Assembly: GCF_003255815.1 (NCBI RefSeq) | Contig: NC_037668.1 | Span: 68,815,445 to 68,879,444 of the forward strand | Origin: Theropithecus gelada | Lineage: Eukaryota > Chordata > Mammalia > Primates > Cercopithecidae | Reading direction: 5' to 3' | Length of the DNA stretch: 64,000 bases | In this document: positions 11,410 to 22,922 of the stretch, piece after piece | Position numbering within the stretch: the first letter of the stretch is position 1 | Layout: every line of letters starts with the position of its first letter | Position numbers and translations under genes: made by a program | The notes under the pieces: generated by a model | Database searches by the model: none | The model's input: the letters and a program-made list of their open reading frames with translations, nothing else | Told to the model about the DNA's origin: nothing

Positions 11410-12021
11410 CCAAGTTTATATTACCAGCTTAGAAATTTCCCTTAAACTTCTTGCTTTTAATACAATTTCCCACTCGAAAATCTATTAGACATTCTAAGCA
11501 TAGTATATCTGCAATTGAACTTCTGACTCACCTATCTCAGTCCATAGACTTATTCTTCCCAAGACTTTTCTATCTCCTTTCAAATGGCACAAGCTAAAAA
11601 CCTCGGAGTTGTCCTTGACTCCTCTCTTCTTCTTATATTCCTGTCCTATTAGCAGTCCATGAGCTATAATTTGAAAATGTATCAAGAATCTCATCGTTTT
11701 TCATCACTCCCCTTCATACTTCTTTGGCCTAAGCCACCATCATCACTAATCTGGGTTATTACAATAAGCCTTTTGAATGGTTTGTCTCTGCTCCTCTACT
11801 CTAATTTCAACACAGCTAGCAGAGTGAGCCTGTTAAAACATGCTTCAGATCTCACCATTCCTTTGCTCAAAACCTTCAATAGCTTCCCCTTTCACCCAGA
11901 ACTAAAGCCAAGGTCCTTATGCTGAACTTCGGAGCCCTATATGATCTGATTCCTCATTACTTTTCTGACCTACTTCCTACCACCCTCCCTTGATTATTCT
12001 ACTCTAACCATATTGTCTTTT
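11410..12021 (+). mobile_element. L2 LINE, first segment of a split copy
   Basis: Conserved L2 3'-region text: 'aacctcggagttgtccttga', 'gccaccatcatcactaatct', 'aaaccttcaatagcttcccc', 'ccctatatgatctgattcct'. The same copy resumes at 16456 and 16886 in collinear order. Confidence 0.75.
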
Positions 12022-12326
12022 TTTCTTTCTTTCTTTTTTTTTTTAAAGACAGTCTTGCTCTGTTGCCTAGGCTGGAGTGCAGTGGTACAATCTCAGATCA
12101 CTGCAACCTCTGCCTCCCAGGTTCAAGTAAGTCTCATGCCTCAGCCTCTCAAGTAGCTGGGACTACAGGCATGTGCCACCATGCCTGGCTAATTTTTGTA
12201 TTTTTAGTAGAGATGAAGTTTGGCCATGTTGGCCAGGCTAATCTCAAGCTCCTGGCCTCAACTAATCCACCTGCCTCACTCTCCCAAAATGCTGGGATTA
12301 AAGGTGTAAGCCACCATGCCGGGCCA
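12022..12326 (-). mobile_element. Alu
   Basis: Full-length antisense Alu with a CT/T-rich left edge, ending ccaccatgccgggcc. It is inserted in the L2. Confidence 0.9.
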
Positions 12327-12769
12327 ATATTGTCCTTTTTGTTAGTACTTCTCAAACTCTTTGGTGTCAAGAAAACTTTACACTCTTAAAATGTATGGAG
12401 GTCCACAAAGAGTTTTTATGTGTTGTATCTATCAACATTTATCATATTAGAAATTAAAACTTAGATACAAGTTTTAAGTTAACAAAAACATGTTAACACC
12501 TTATTATGAAATTATATTTTTCAAAACAATAAAAGTTTAGTGAGAAGAATATTATTTTATATTTTTACAAATCTCTTCATGTCTGATCTAACAGAAGGCA
12601 GTTAGATGCTCCTACCTGCTTCTGCATTCAATCTGTTGCCATATGTAATTTTTGGTTGAAGTATACAAAGAAACTCGAGACTCATGGGGTATGTAGCTGG
12701 AAAAGGGAAGAGTAATCAAATAGCCTTTTCAGGTAATTGTGGATATTCTCCTTTGATACTAAACCAAAA

Positions 12770-12905
12770 AAAAATATAAATGCTTGAGGTGACAGATATC
12801 CCAATAACCCTCATTTAATCCTTACACACTGTATGCTTATATCAAAATATTACATATATTCCATAAATATGTATAACAATTACATACCTATAATTAAAAA
12901 TAACA
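12770..12905 (+). mobile_element. Old L1 3' terminal fragment
   Basis: 'gcttgaggtgacagatatcc ... attacatatattccataaat' is a classic L1MA/L1MB 3' end. A near-identical text occurs at 26540-26660. Confidence 0.75.
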
Positions 12906-12984
12906 ATTTTTAAAATTGAAAATTAAAAAAATTAAAAAGCTCACTCCCAAACTCAGCAAGTGGTAGTTTCTTTAAAAATGTCAG

Positions 12985-15492
12985 TTGAGAGACACAACAA
13001 AAAAAGAGAATTCTAGACCAATATCCCTGATGAACATCCATGAAAAAATCCTCAATAAAATACTGGCAAACCGAATCCAGCAGCACATCAAAAAGCTTAT
13101 CCACCATGATCAAGTGGGCTTCATCCCTGGGATGCAAGTCTGGTTCAACATATGCAAATCAATAAACATAATCCATCATATAAACAGAACTAAAGACAAA
13201 AACCACATGATTATCTCAATAGATGCAGAAAAGGCCTTTGACAAAATTCAACAGCCCTTCATGCTAAAAAACTCTCAATAAACTAAGTATTGATGGGATG
13301 TATCTCAAAATAATAAGAGCTATTTATGACAAACCCACAGCCAATATCATACTGAATGGGCAAAAACTGGAAGCATTCCCTTTGAAAACTGGCACAAGAC
13401 AGGGACGCCCTCTCTCACCACTCCTATTCAACATAGTGTTGGAAGTTCTGGCCAGGGCAGTCAGACAAGAGAAAGAAATAAAGGGTATTCAATTAGGAAA
13501 AGAGGATGTCAAATTGTCCCTGTTTGCAGATGACATGAATGTCTATTTAGAAAACCCCATCATCTCAGCCCAAAATCTCCTTAAGCTGATAAGCAACTTC
13601 AGCAAAGTCTCAGGATACAAAATCAATGTGCAAAAATCACAAGCATTCCTATACACCAATAACAAACAGAGAGCCAAATCATGAGTGAACTTCCATTCAC
13701 AATTAATTCAGAGAGAATAAAATACCTAGGAATCCAACTTACAAGGGATGTGAAGGACCTCTTCAAGGAGAACCACAAACCACTGCTCAATGAAATAAAA
13801 GAGGACACAAACAAATGGAAGAACATTCCATGCTCATAGATAGGAAGAATCAATATCGTGAAAATGGCCATACTGCCCAAGGTAATTTATAGATTCAATG
13901 CCATCCCCATCAAGCTACCAATGACTTTCTTCACAGAATTGGAAAAAACTACTTTAAAGTTCATATGGAACCAAAAAAGAGCCCACATAGCCAAGACAAT
14001 CCTAAGCTAAAAGAACAAAGCTGGAGGCACGACACTACCTGACTTCAAACTATACTACAAGGCTACAGTAACCAAAACAGCATGGTACTGGTACCAAAAC
14101 AGATATAGAGACCAATGGAACAGAATAGAGCCCTCGGAAATAATGCCACACATCTACAACCATCTGATCTTTGACAAACCTGACAAAAACAAAAAATGGG
14201 GAAAGGATTCCCTATTTAATAAATGGTGCTGGGAAAACTGGCTAGCCATATGTAGAAAGCTGAAACTGGATCCTTTCCTTACACCTTATACAAAAATTAA
14301 TTCAAGATGGATTAAAGACTTAAATGTTAGACCTAAAACCTTAAAAACCCTAGAAAAAAACCTAGGGAATATCATTCAGGACATAGGCATGGGCAAGGAC
14401 TTCATGACTAAAACACCAAAAGCAATGGCAGTAAAAGCCAAAATTGACAAATGGGATCTAATTAAACGAAAGAGCTTCTGCACAGCAAAAGAAACTACCA
14501 TCAGAGTGAATAGGCAACCTACAGAATGGGAGAAAATTTTTGCAATCTACCATCTGACACAGGGCTAATATCCAGAACCTACAAAGAACTTAAACAAATT
14601 TACAAGAAAAAATCAACCCCATCAAAAAGTGGGCAAAGGATATGAACAGACACTTCTCAAAAGAAGACATTTATGCAGCCAACAGACATATGAAAAAATG
14701 CTCATCATCACTGGCCATCAGATAAATGCAAATCAAAACCATAATGAGATACCATCTCACATCAGTTAGAATGGCAATCATTAAAAAGTCAGGAAACAAC
14801 AGGTGCTGGAGAGGATGTGGAGAAATAGGAACACTTTTACACTGTTGGTGGGACTATAAACTAGTTCAACCATTGTGGAAAACAGTGTGGCGATTCCTCA
14901 AGGATCTAGAACTAGAAATACCATTTGACCCAGCCATCCCATTACTGGGTATATACCCAAAGGATTGATAAGTCATGCTGCTATAAAGACACATATACAC
15001 GTATGTTTATTGCAGCACACAATAGCAAAGACTTGGAACCAACCCAAATGTCCATCAGTGATAGACTGGATTAAGAAAATGTGGCACATATACACCATGG
15101 AATACTATGCAGCTGTAAAAAAGGATGAGTTCGTGTCCTCTGTAGGGACATGGATGAAGCTGGAAACCATCATTCTGAACAAACTATTGCAAGGACAGAA
15201 AACCAAACACTGCATGTTCTTACTCATAGGTGGGAACTGATCAATGAGATCACCTGGACACAGGGTGGGGAACATCATGGGATGTTCTGGGAACTGTCAT
15301 GGGATGGGCACAGGGTGGGGAACTGTCATGGGATGGGGGTAAGGAGGAAGGATAGCATTAGGAGATATACCTAATGTAAATGACCAGTTAACGGGTGCAG
15401 CACACCAACATGGCATATGTATACATAAGTAACAAACCTGCATGTTGTGCACATGTATCCTAGAACTTAAAGTACAATAATAATAAAAAAGT
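12985..15492 (+). mobile_element. L1PA-type copy, 5'-truncated (2.5 kb, ORF2 to 3'UTR)
   Basis: Sense ORF2 from the start of the reverse transcriptase domain ('KILANRIQQHIKKLIHHDQV' text near 13055) to the 3'UTR and an ATAATAATAAAAAA tail. The RT catalytic box LSLFADDM is present near 13520. The frame is broken near 13285, at 13682-13684 and by a TAA at 14008-14010, so it cannot encode active ORF2p. The cysteine-rich C-terminus (CWRGCGEIGTLLHCWW) is readable near 14800. A G-rich segment of the 3'UTR has been locally duplicated (15250-15345). Confidence 0.93.
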
Positions 15493-16455
15493 TAGTTGAA
15501 ATGTGAAATGTGAAATAATACTAATAAACTTTTCATATTTTGTTAATATTAAAATCTTTTAATCTATCTTTTACTTTGAATGAATTTTTAATCCATGCCT
15601 GATTTTGTAACATCATGCATTGGTCATTTGTAAAACACTGTTTCACTGAGTTATACAGATTTTCCAAATATCAGCATATTTTATTATTCAGTATCAAAAT
15701 ACACATTAGTTGGTATCACCACAATCTCATCAGAAAAGTCTTTAAGTACAGGGAAGCTGTCAAGATTATGGTGGCAGGCACAGGGTTTCCTAAATTCTAA
15801 TTTTCATTTGAAAGCTTGAATTTTATCATTGCCAACAAATGCTATTAGTTGTTTTCTCTAAAGTGACAGGCTCACTTAGTTCATCTTTGAGAAAATGTCT
15901 CCAAACACCCAAATCTGAATAACGAATTTGTTGTTTGTCGTTCTTTCACGTAAAAATGGAGTTTCATAAAAAAGTAGCTAGTTCAGATGGCAACTCAATT
16001 ATATAAGTGTTTTTTCTTCAGGCAACCACAGTACATCAGTATGCACCAGAACTGTGCTAGTCATACTTCTCATTTCATCGCAAAGAATGTTAAGATATGT
16101 ACTCAAAGGCTGGGATTTAATAAGCTTAATAAATTTTACTGCTTCATCAAGGACACTGTTAAGTGAACTTGGCTTATGCTTGAGTTGCTTTTTGGTTTTT
16201 TTTTTGGTCCCCATGCAACATGTGGCAATGAAGTATATCATTACTATTACTATTACTATAGTTGGTGCTTTGATTTGTGTCAAGGTGCCAGCAGTTTTAC
16301 TTACCACTGCTTTTATACCATACAATGCAAATATTAAACCTAGCAAAAAAGGCAAGTAGAGTTAACATTATGAAAACAGTCTTGACCTCGAAGATGCTGT
16401 GAAAGGGTCTTGTGGATCCCAAGGATCCAAGGAGCACAGTTTGAGAATTGTTAAA

Positions 16456-16570
16456 CTAAACAAACTATTGCTTTGGTGCACTTAAACTTGCAACTCTCTT
16501 TACTAGGAAAGAATTTCTTTCTCCTTCTTAGTGGTAGATAAAATATGTATTTTTTTTTTTTTTTAAAAGA
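16456..16570 (+). mobile_element. L2 LINE, second segment
   Basis: Short stretch between the DNA relic and the next Alu, taken as L2 because both neighbours in the split copy are L2. The text itself is weak. Confidence 0.4.
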
Positions 16571-16574
16571 AAAA

Positions 16575-16885
16575 AAGAGCCGGGCATCGTGGCTCAGGCC
16601 TGTAATCCAGCGTTTTGGGAGGCTGAGACTGGTAGATCACCTGAGGTCAGGAGCTCAAGACCAGCCTGGCCAACATGATGAAACCCTGTCTCTACTAAAA
16701 ATACAAAAATTAGCTGGATGTGGTGGCGGGTGCCTGTAATCCCAGCTATTCATGTGGCTGAGGCAGGAGAATTGCTAGAACCCGGAAGGTAGAGGTTGCA
16801 GTGAGCTGAGATCGCACCACTGCACTCCAGCCTGAGGGGCAGAGCGAGACTCTGCCTCAAAAAAAAAACAAAAACAAAAACAAAT
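16575..16885 (+). mobile_element. Alu
   Basis: Sense Alu from gagccgggcatcgtggctca to an A-rich (CAAAAA)n tail. Confidence 0.9.
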
Positions 16886-17192
16886 TTATTTTTCCTAGAC
16901 AGCCACATCTCTGCTCAAATGTTACCTTTCAGTGAAGCTTTCCCTCATCATCCTATATAAAATAATACCTCCAACCCATCATCCCAAACCCCTGACACTC
17001 TCTATTCCCCTCTTCTCCTTTACCTGTCTTTATTTTTCTCCAGATAAATTGTCGCTACCAGTTTACCGGTTGATGTCTCTCTCAACTAGAATACAACTTC
17101 TTAAAGACTATGTTGTTATGTCCACATCTTATAATTATGCTTTACACATGGTGGGTGCTCAATAAATGTTAGTTGAGTGAATAAATGTGAAC
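16886..17192 (+). mobile_element. L2 LINE, third segment with 3' end
   Basis: 'gctcaaatgttacctttcag' and 'gtgggtgctcaataaatgtt' are the well-conserved L2 3' terminal text. It is collinear with 11410-12021. Confidence 0.75.
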
Positions 17193-17800
17193 CATACTCT
17201 AGCATTTGATTCTAGAATTCTGCTTTGCTTTGACTGCTTTTTCAGTGGTTTATGTTTTATTTCCCTAACAGACTGCAAATTCTCAGAACAGAGGCTAACC
17301 TATATTTCATGTAGTCCCCAAAGCTTTAGGCCTTGGATCTACTATGTGCAGTCTTTTTCCTAGGGAATATTTGCAGTCCCACAGTCACAATTCTGAGTAA
17401 AACCTATTCCCAAGTGACAGCATGCATATTGAGTGGTAGAAAATTGGGGAAAAAATTTGACCTATTTCCTCTCGTTTGTATTAAGTTCTATTGTAGTTAT
17501 GAATGCTGGTATATGACAGTGCTGACCTCCTAGCTCCTGGGGTCTATGTTTTCTGTATAAAAATATGCTGGAAGCATGAAAACATGCCATTCTGATGCTA
17601 TATTCTGGTCGATTTTAAGCAGATGATTCTTGGTTGAACATGCGAATATATATATTTTAAATGAGCAGATTTGGCTGTGTGCAGCCAAGATTTTTAAAAA
17701 TATTCTTTCTTTGACACCATCTTGTATTTCTGGGAAACTAAGGATATATTCCTTGGCATTGAGGAAAATGCTTAAGTATGTTTATCATATCACTATTAAA
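17193..17800. other. Unassigned intronic sequence
   Basis: About 600 bp. I see no exon, RNA gene or clear repeat. Confidence 0.5.
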
Positions 17801-17809
17801 AAAGAAAAT

Positions 17810-18090
17810 TTGGACCATTAAACTAGGGGAATAATTAAGCAAACAATTGCATATCCATTCAATCAACTCTTACATAGTAACTTGAAAATGATGGTTATAA
17901 AGACTGTATAACAACATAGAACAAGGTAGACGATATATTTAGTGAAAAACAGAATATGATAGCATACAGTAAAATATACAGTGTGATTAAACTGCATTTT
18001 AAAAAACTGTAAAAATAAAAACCAGAATAGAATATACAAAATGTTAACAATAGCAAAAGAGGTTAGGAAGGTAGGAAGCTCAGGTTAACA
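17810..18090 (+). mobile_element. Old L1 3' end
   Basis: 'ggggaataattaagcaaaca', 'gtgaaaaacagaatatgata' and 'atacagtgtgattaaactgc' follow the L1ME-type 3' terminal text in order. Confidence 0.6.
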
Positions 18091-18169
18091 CTAGATTCAA
18101 TAACACTAGCAATAATGTGAAAAACAGACACTGAACTTTTATGACTTATTACAATTATTAACTGAATGA

Positions 18170-18325
18170 TTTACCCAACATAGAGTCTTAGAATACTGAG
18201 AGTTGGAAGCAACCTTATGTCATCTAGTTTAACCTTTCTAAAAAACAGATGGAGAAACTAAACAATACAGAGGAAAAATACTTGCTTAAGATATCCCAGG
18301 AAATTAATAGCAAAGGTGGAGCTGG
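18170..18325 (+). repeat. Ancient repeat fragment (same family as 30850, 39795 and 41475)
   Basis: 'cttagaatactgagagttgg ... aacagatggagaaactaaac' resembles three other stretches in this window. It is ancient, and I cannot name the family. Confidence 0.5.
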
Positions 18326-18329
18326 ACAT

Positions 18330-18500
18330 TTGAATATGGTGTGTGATTTTGAGGAAGTTACTTCATTTCTCTGCATTGCAGTTTCTTCATTTGTAAAATA
18401 GATAATAGTACTTACCTATGGATTATTGTCAAGATTACATGAAATAACAATTGAAGGGACCAATTCGGCACTGGCTACATAGTGAACGCTCAATAAACCT
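18330..18500 (+). repeat. MIR SINE
   Basis: 'ttgaggaagttacttcattt ... gcagtttcttcatttgtaaa ... cgctcaataaacc' is a clear MIR in sense. Confidence 0.8.
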
Positions 18501-19460
18501 TAGCCTTGTTCTCATCTGACTGTAGTGAACTTTCTGCTACTATGTTGCTATGTGGGAGGTGAAGAGCAGGGTAGATTGGAGAGGAAAAGAAAGAAAACAG
18601 TCATCAGGCAACTAGGGCAAAATGATACTCTTGACCCTAATTGTTCTAGGACCCTGAAACTCTGCTCCTGTAGAGGGTACAGTCAATGGGAATCCTGTTC
18701 TATGGCTAAAGTGGACCACCATGAGACTATACAAAGTGCAGACAGGGCAGTATCTTTCTCTTTCTCCTTTCCCTACCTTTTTGCTCATTCTTCTCATGCT
18801 AATAATTAGTATGAAACAATCCTAATGTTTACCACTTCACAGGCAGTAACTAGGCTATTAGCTGGGACCAGCTGCTAAAGGGATTACACACATTAGCAGC
18901 AATTTCCAGTCTTTCAAACTAGTTCAAAGAACATGCTAGTTTTTAATCACTCTAGGACCCTTCAATTCTGCTCGAGCTTTGGCAATGTGCAATATGTCTA
19001 AGTATACAAAAGGGCAAAAATACTTTACCTAAAATAATAAATGGATAATTAGTTTAGTGTTCTTGAAGTAAAACATATATCTAGAAATCAAGTTAGTCTG
19101 TCAGATACTGGCTCAGAGTATTGGCCTTTAAGGTTAGGAGAAATTGCATCTTTTACTGGAAACTCATCTGAACAACTAGACTTCTTAATTTGCAACTCTG
19201 CTGACTGATTTCAGACTTAGCTTTCTGGTTGTTCATGTTTAGATCTGGCATATTCTGCTAATGACATGGTCTACCTCCAACTCAGCATTTACTCTTTTTG
19301 CTTAGTTTGGCATCGAGTCCATTGTTTCCCTAGCATTTGATCTTAGTCTGCGTCTAGTTTTAGGATCCTCTAGCACTGAAAGCTTAAAGGAATGTGGTTC
19401 AAAAAAGAATAAGTCTTTTCCAGAGAAACTGTCTCCTGAATGTCTCAAATTCATTTCTTT
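18501..19460. other. Unassigned intronic sequence
   Basis: About 960 bp. No coding exon, RNA gene or clear repeat was seen. Confidence 0.5.
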
Positions 19461-19465
19461 TCTTT

Positions 19466-19620
19466 TTTAGAAACGGGGTCTCACTCTGAAACCCAGGCTG
19501 GAGTGCAGTGGCAGATCATAGTTCATTGTAGCCTCGAACTCCTGGGCTCAAGCAATCCTCCTGCCTCAGTCTCCCAAGTAGTTGGGACTACAGGCATGTG
19601 CCACCACAGCCAGCTAATCA
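19466..19620 (-). mobile_element. Alu left-arm fragment (FLAM-like)
   Basis: One antisense arm, 'aaacggggtctcactctgaa ... ccaccacagccagctaatca'. Confidence 0.85.
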
Positions 19621-19624
19621 AATT

Positions 19625-20130
19625 CGTTTCTTTCACTCCAATCCCATCGCCTCAACTTTAATATACATCCTCAAAATCCCTTGTCTTAATCACCAAAATG
19701 GTGAACTAACCAGGCTCTCTCCCTCTAACTTATTCTAACCCATCATTCCCTCTATCCCTTATCTAACAGGTCATAAAGATCTGTCTAAAACACAAACGTG
19801 ATCATGTCACTCCTTTGGTTAAAATTCTTCAATGGTTTCTTTGTAATATTTTCTGTGTGAATTCAGAAAAAGCCGTGCTATTCTTTCACCCTGTCGGATT
19901 TCAGTTTCTTGATAAAGTCCCTGTGCTTAAGTTTTTGGAATGATTCTTTTTCTTAGCTGGTGCCTTGCACATTAGCCCCTTGGAATTAACTGCCTCTCGA
20001 ACTGGTTATCAACTCTAAACATCCTTCAGCAAATGACACAAATCCCAATAAGTTCTCCCCAGTCTTCTGTCTTTTTTCACCTATTCAGTCTCTATGGTAT
20101 TATTTTGAGCTTTATATATTTACATATTTC
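19625..20130 (+). mobile_element. L2 LINE fragment
   Basis: 'aacacaaacgtgatcatgtc', 'actcctttggttaaaattct' and later text match L2 3'-region sequence. Confidence 0.6.
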
Positions 20131-20344
20131 TGGGTAACTCTTAAATATTTCATGCTATTTTGACAACTATTTCACAAGCACCTGCTTCTGTAATACACAT
20201 AAACTGAACCTTTTATATACTACTCATGAAAGACTCACCTTATTATCATATAAACAATATATATCATCTGGTAGCTAATTCAAATAAAACTTGAGAAAGT
20301 GACCTTTTACCAGGCTTCAATTTCCTTATTTACAAGATAACAGC

Positions 20345-20535
20345 ATTAGAATGGAAAATAACTCACAGTTTTTAAATGCTTAGTATGTGCCAGGTGTTCT
20401 AATATGTTCTTAACTCCTTACAACAACACTGTGAGTAGGTACTGTTATTACTGCCTCAACTTAGAGATGAAGAAACAAAGACTAATGGAAGTTAAATCAT
20501 TTGCTAAGGGAGGTTAAGTGAAGTGACAGTAAATT
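20345..20535 (-). repeat. MIR SINE
   Basis: 'gcttagtatgtgccaggtgt ... ctgcctcaacttagagatga' is the MIR text in antisense. Confidence 0.75.
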
Positions 20536-20604
20536 GCTAAAAAGGTCCTTTCATTTTGAAAATTCTGTGAGAATTTTATGGTTCTGAAAAAATATACAAA
20601 TGTA

Positions 20605-21150
20605 GCTCTTTTTTCACAAGATGGCACTGAAGACAAAGAAGGAAGCTCCTGTCCCTCCCAAAGCCAAAGCCAAAGCAAAGCCTTTGAGGGCCAAGAAGGC
20701 AGTACTGAAAAGTGACCACAGGCACTCCCTCCCTCCCCACTCCAACCCCCCCACCGCTCCCCACAAATCTACATGTCACCAACCTTCTGGTAGCCCAAGA
20801 CACTGTAGCTCTGGAGGCAGCCCAAATATCCTTGGAAGGGCACCCACAGGAGAAAGAAATAAGCGTGACCACTATGCCATTATTAAGTCCCCCCGACCAC
20901 TGGGTCAGTCATGAAGATAGAAGACAACACCACACTTGTGGATGTCAAAGCCAACAAGTATCAGATCAAACAGGTTGTGAAGAAGCTCTATGACACTGAT
21001 GTGGTCAACACCCTGATCAGGCCTGAGGGAAAGAAGGCGGCAGATGTTTGACTGGCTCCTTATTATGATGCTCTGGATGTTGCCAACAAAACTGGGACTA
21101 TCTTAAACAGAGTCCAGCTGGCTAATTCTAACTGTATAAATTTTCACTAT
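20605..21150 (+). pseudogene. RPL23A processed pseudogene
   Basis: This is an intronless copy of the mRNA for ribosomal protein uL23 (RPL23A). It begins with a TOP-like CTCTTTTTTCACAAG leader, and the ATG at 20621 opens MALKTKKEAPVPPKAKAKAK, close to the RPL23A N-terminus. The middle is frameshifted, the frame returns at DHYAIIK (about 20868), and later text (ADVKANKYQIKQ-like, LYDTDVVNTLIRPEGKK-like) matches the C-terminal half. A CGA-to-TGA stop occurs near 21048, and the 3'UTR text AGTCCAGCTGGCTAATTCTA is retained. Flanking copies AAAAATATACAAATGTA (20588-20604) and AAAAATATAGCAAATCTA (21151-21168) look like an aged target-site duplication. It lies antisense to SCMH1 and is not functional as a protein gene. 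Confidence 0.95.
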
Positions 21151-21168
21151 AAAAATATAGCAAATCTA

Positions 21169-21515
21169 AACAGGATGCAGAATAAAATCAAATCAGCAAC
21201 AGTTCTTTCTATCTTGTTACATTGGTGCTTTGAAGGATCTCTCGTCCACTTCTAGGTCTTCTCATTCCACTCCCAACGCACATTTCAAATACATCCAAAC
21301 TACCAGCTGCTGGTTTAAAAAAGGGCCCTGGAGTTTCCTGTAGGTCTCAGTATGCACTTCCAAATTCACAGATGGAAACCTATCATATGAGACTTACACT
21401 TCATAATTCTCAAAGGACTTTAACATTCATTAATTCACTCCATATTCACAATTATCTCAGCCTGATCTACCTAATGGTTATCTCTACACCTCCTTTGAGG
21501 CACAGAGAAGTGAAG
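21169..21515. other. Unassigned intronic sequence
   Basis: About 350 bp with no recognisable element. Confidence 0.5.
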
Positions 21516-21517
21516 TA

Positions 21518-21900
21518 TGGTATAGGAGAAAGGACACAGACTTTGCAGTCAGAAACCCATGCAGTCAGGTTCAAGTCCTTGCAGATAACCTCTTTAAGTT
21601 ATGGGTTATTATGAAGTTTAACTGAGATAAAGTTTGAGAATATGGATATGAGCACTGTGTCTGACATGACCTAGGGACTCCATAAATCTTAGTTTCTTAT
21701 TCTTCCCCTCAGCCTTTCTGAACACCAGTTTCCTTACGTAAAACAAGGGCAAATACTATAAATCCCACAGGAGGTTTGTGAAGTTTACTCAGGTAATGTA
21801 TCAAAGTGTCTTTAGGACCTTGTATGGGCTTGCTAAATGTTAACTTCCTTTCTTCTTAAGATGATGCTCAATAAATATCCTCTAAACAACATTAGAAAAG
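21518..21900 (+). repeat. MIR SINE fragments (two, diverged)
   Basis: 'actttgcagtcagaaaccca ... gcaagtcctt'-like text with 'tgagcactgtgtctgacatg' (21518-21700), then 'ccagtttccttacgtaaaac' to 'atgctcaataaatatcctct' (21725-21885). Both follow MIR order in sense. Confidence 0.7.
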
Positions 21901-22510
21901 GTGATTACTTTAGTACTAAATAGGAGAAAAACAAAAGTTTAAACATACTTTTATGGTCTAGCCTGGTGACCTACATTCTTTTCCATGGAAAGTTCAAAAT
22001 AAGACTGTGTCTACAGGTATACTCTGATTATTGATTACATATAAATGAGCGAATTCAACTCTAAGGTAGGCTTCTATGTTTTTATACAGCAAATATCGGT
22101 TTTCCCTACTGATTTGAGTGAAGAAAAGTTATCGCAAGAGAAAGAAGAGGAAGTATCTGATGAAAACTTTTACTAAGGAAAATACTAAGTTTATCACAAC
22201 CTGGGTATTGTGGTAAAAGAGAATTGTAAAAGCACTTTCCACTTAGCCTGGGCAACATAGTGAGATCTCATGTCTAACAAAAAACAAAAAGGTACTTTCC
22301 AAGTCTTGTGAATTACCATTTCTACCCCTTAGGTAGCAAAAAAAATTAACTACCAGAAAATCCCATCATCTAACATAGCCATTATGTCTCGAAGTTTGGT
22401 TCAACTTGCGCTGAGACTAGAAAAGGAGTAACACAAAACATCTACCATGACCATTACAGAATATAAAAATATAAAAACACAATCCCTTATCTTTAACATG
22501 TGAGGTCATA
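21901..22510. other. Unassigned intronic sequence with a tiny Alu-like piece
   Basis: A short Alu-monomer-like stretch (cctgggcaacatagtgagat) sits at about 22247-22290. The rest is unassigned. Confidence 0.5.
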
Positions 22511-22514
22511 GTAC

Positions 22515-22642
22515 AGTCTTCTCTCTTTCTTTCTTTCCTTCCTTCTTTCCTTCCTTCTTCCCTCCCTCCCTCCCTCTCTCTCTCTCCCTCCCCCCCCCTC
22601 TTTTTTTCCTTCCTTTCCTTCCTTTCTCTCTTTCTTTCTTTC
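22515..22642. repeat. Polypyrimidine tract (CTTT/CCTT/CT)n
   Basis: About 128 bases almost entirely C and T on the plus strand, fused to the tail of the adjacent Alu. It is the purine strand in SCMH1 RNA. Confidence 0.95.
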
Positions 22643-22922
22643 TTGAGACAGAGTCTCACTCTGTTGCCCAGGCTGGAGTGCAGTGGTACCATCTCGGCTC
22701 ACTGCAACATCTGCCTTCTGGGTTCAAATCATTCTTCTGCCTCAGCCTCCAAAGTAGCTGGGACTACAGGTGCCCGCCACCACGCCCGGCTAATTTTTGC
22801 TTTTAGTAGAGACAGGGTTTCACCATATTGGTCAGGCTGGTCTTGAACTCTTGACCCCGTGATCTGCCCGCCTTGGCCTCCCAAAGTGTTGGGATTACGG
22901 GCATGAGCCACTGCGCCCAGCC
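22643..22922 (-). mobile_element. Alu
   Basis: Antisense Alu from gagacagagtctcactctgt to cactgcgcccagcc. Confidence 0.92.

Larger units (their letters stand above)
12345..16455 (+). mobile_element. DNA-transposon relic (hAT-like), split by L1 sequence
   Basis: The left end 'tacttctcaaactctttggt ... tccacaaagagtttttatgt' and right end 'gaaagggtcttgtggatccc ... cacagtttgagaattgtta' carry inverted TCTCAAACT/AGTTTGAGA termini and typical gg(a/t)cccc-type subterminal text. The outer parts (12345-12765 and 15493-16455) belong to the element. The middle is later L1 insertion. No transposase frame remains. The family name is uncertain. Confidence 0.6.

Noticed and set aside
12345..12360. 8-bp hAT target-site duplication around the DNA relic
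   Set aside because: The sequences outside the inverted termini do not match well enough once the likely element ends are set.
13298..13684. 128-codon plus frame as a gene
   Set aside because: It is the reverse transcriptase core of a broken L1PA copy.
20621..20914. Functional RPL23A-like gene
   Set aside because: Frameshifted in the middle, a stop near 21048, no introns, flanked by a duplication: a processed pseudogene.
22417..22702. Lys/Glu/Arg-rich minus frames as a nuclear protein
   Set aside because: They translate the polypyrimidine tract and part of the adjacent Alu.
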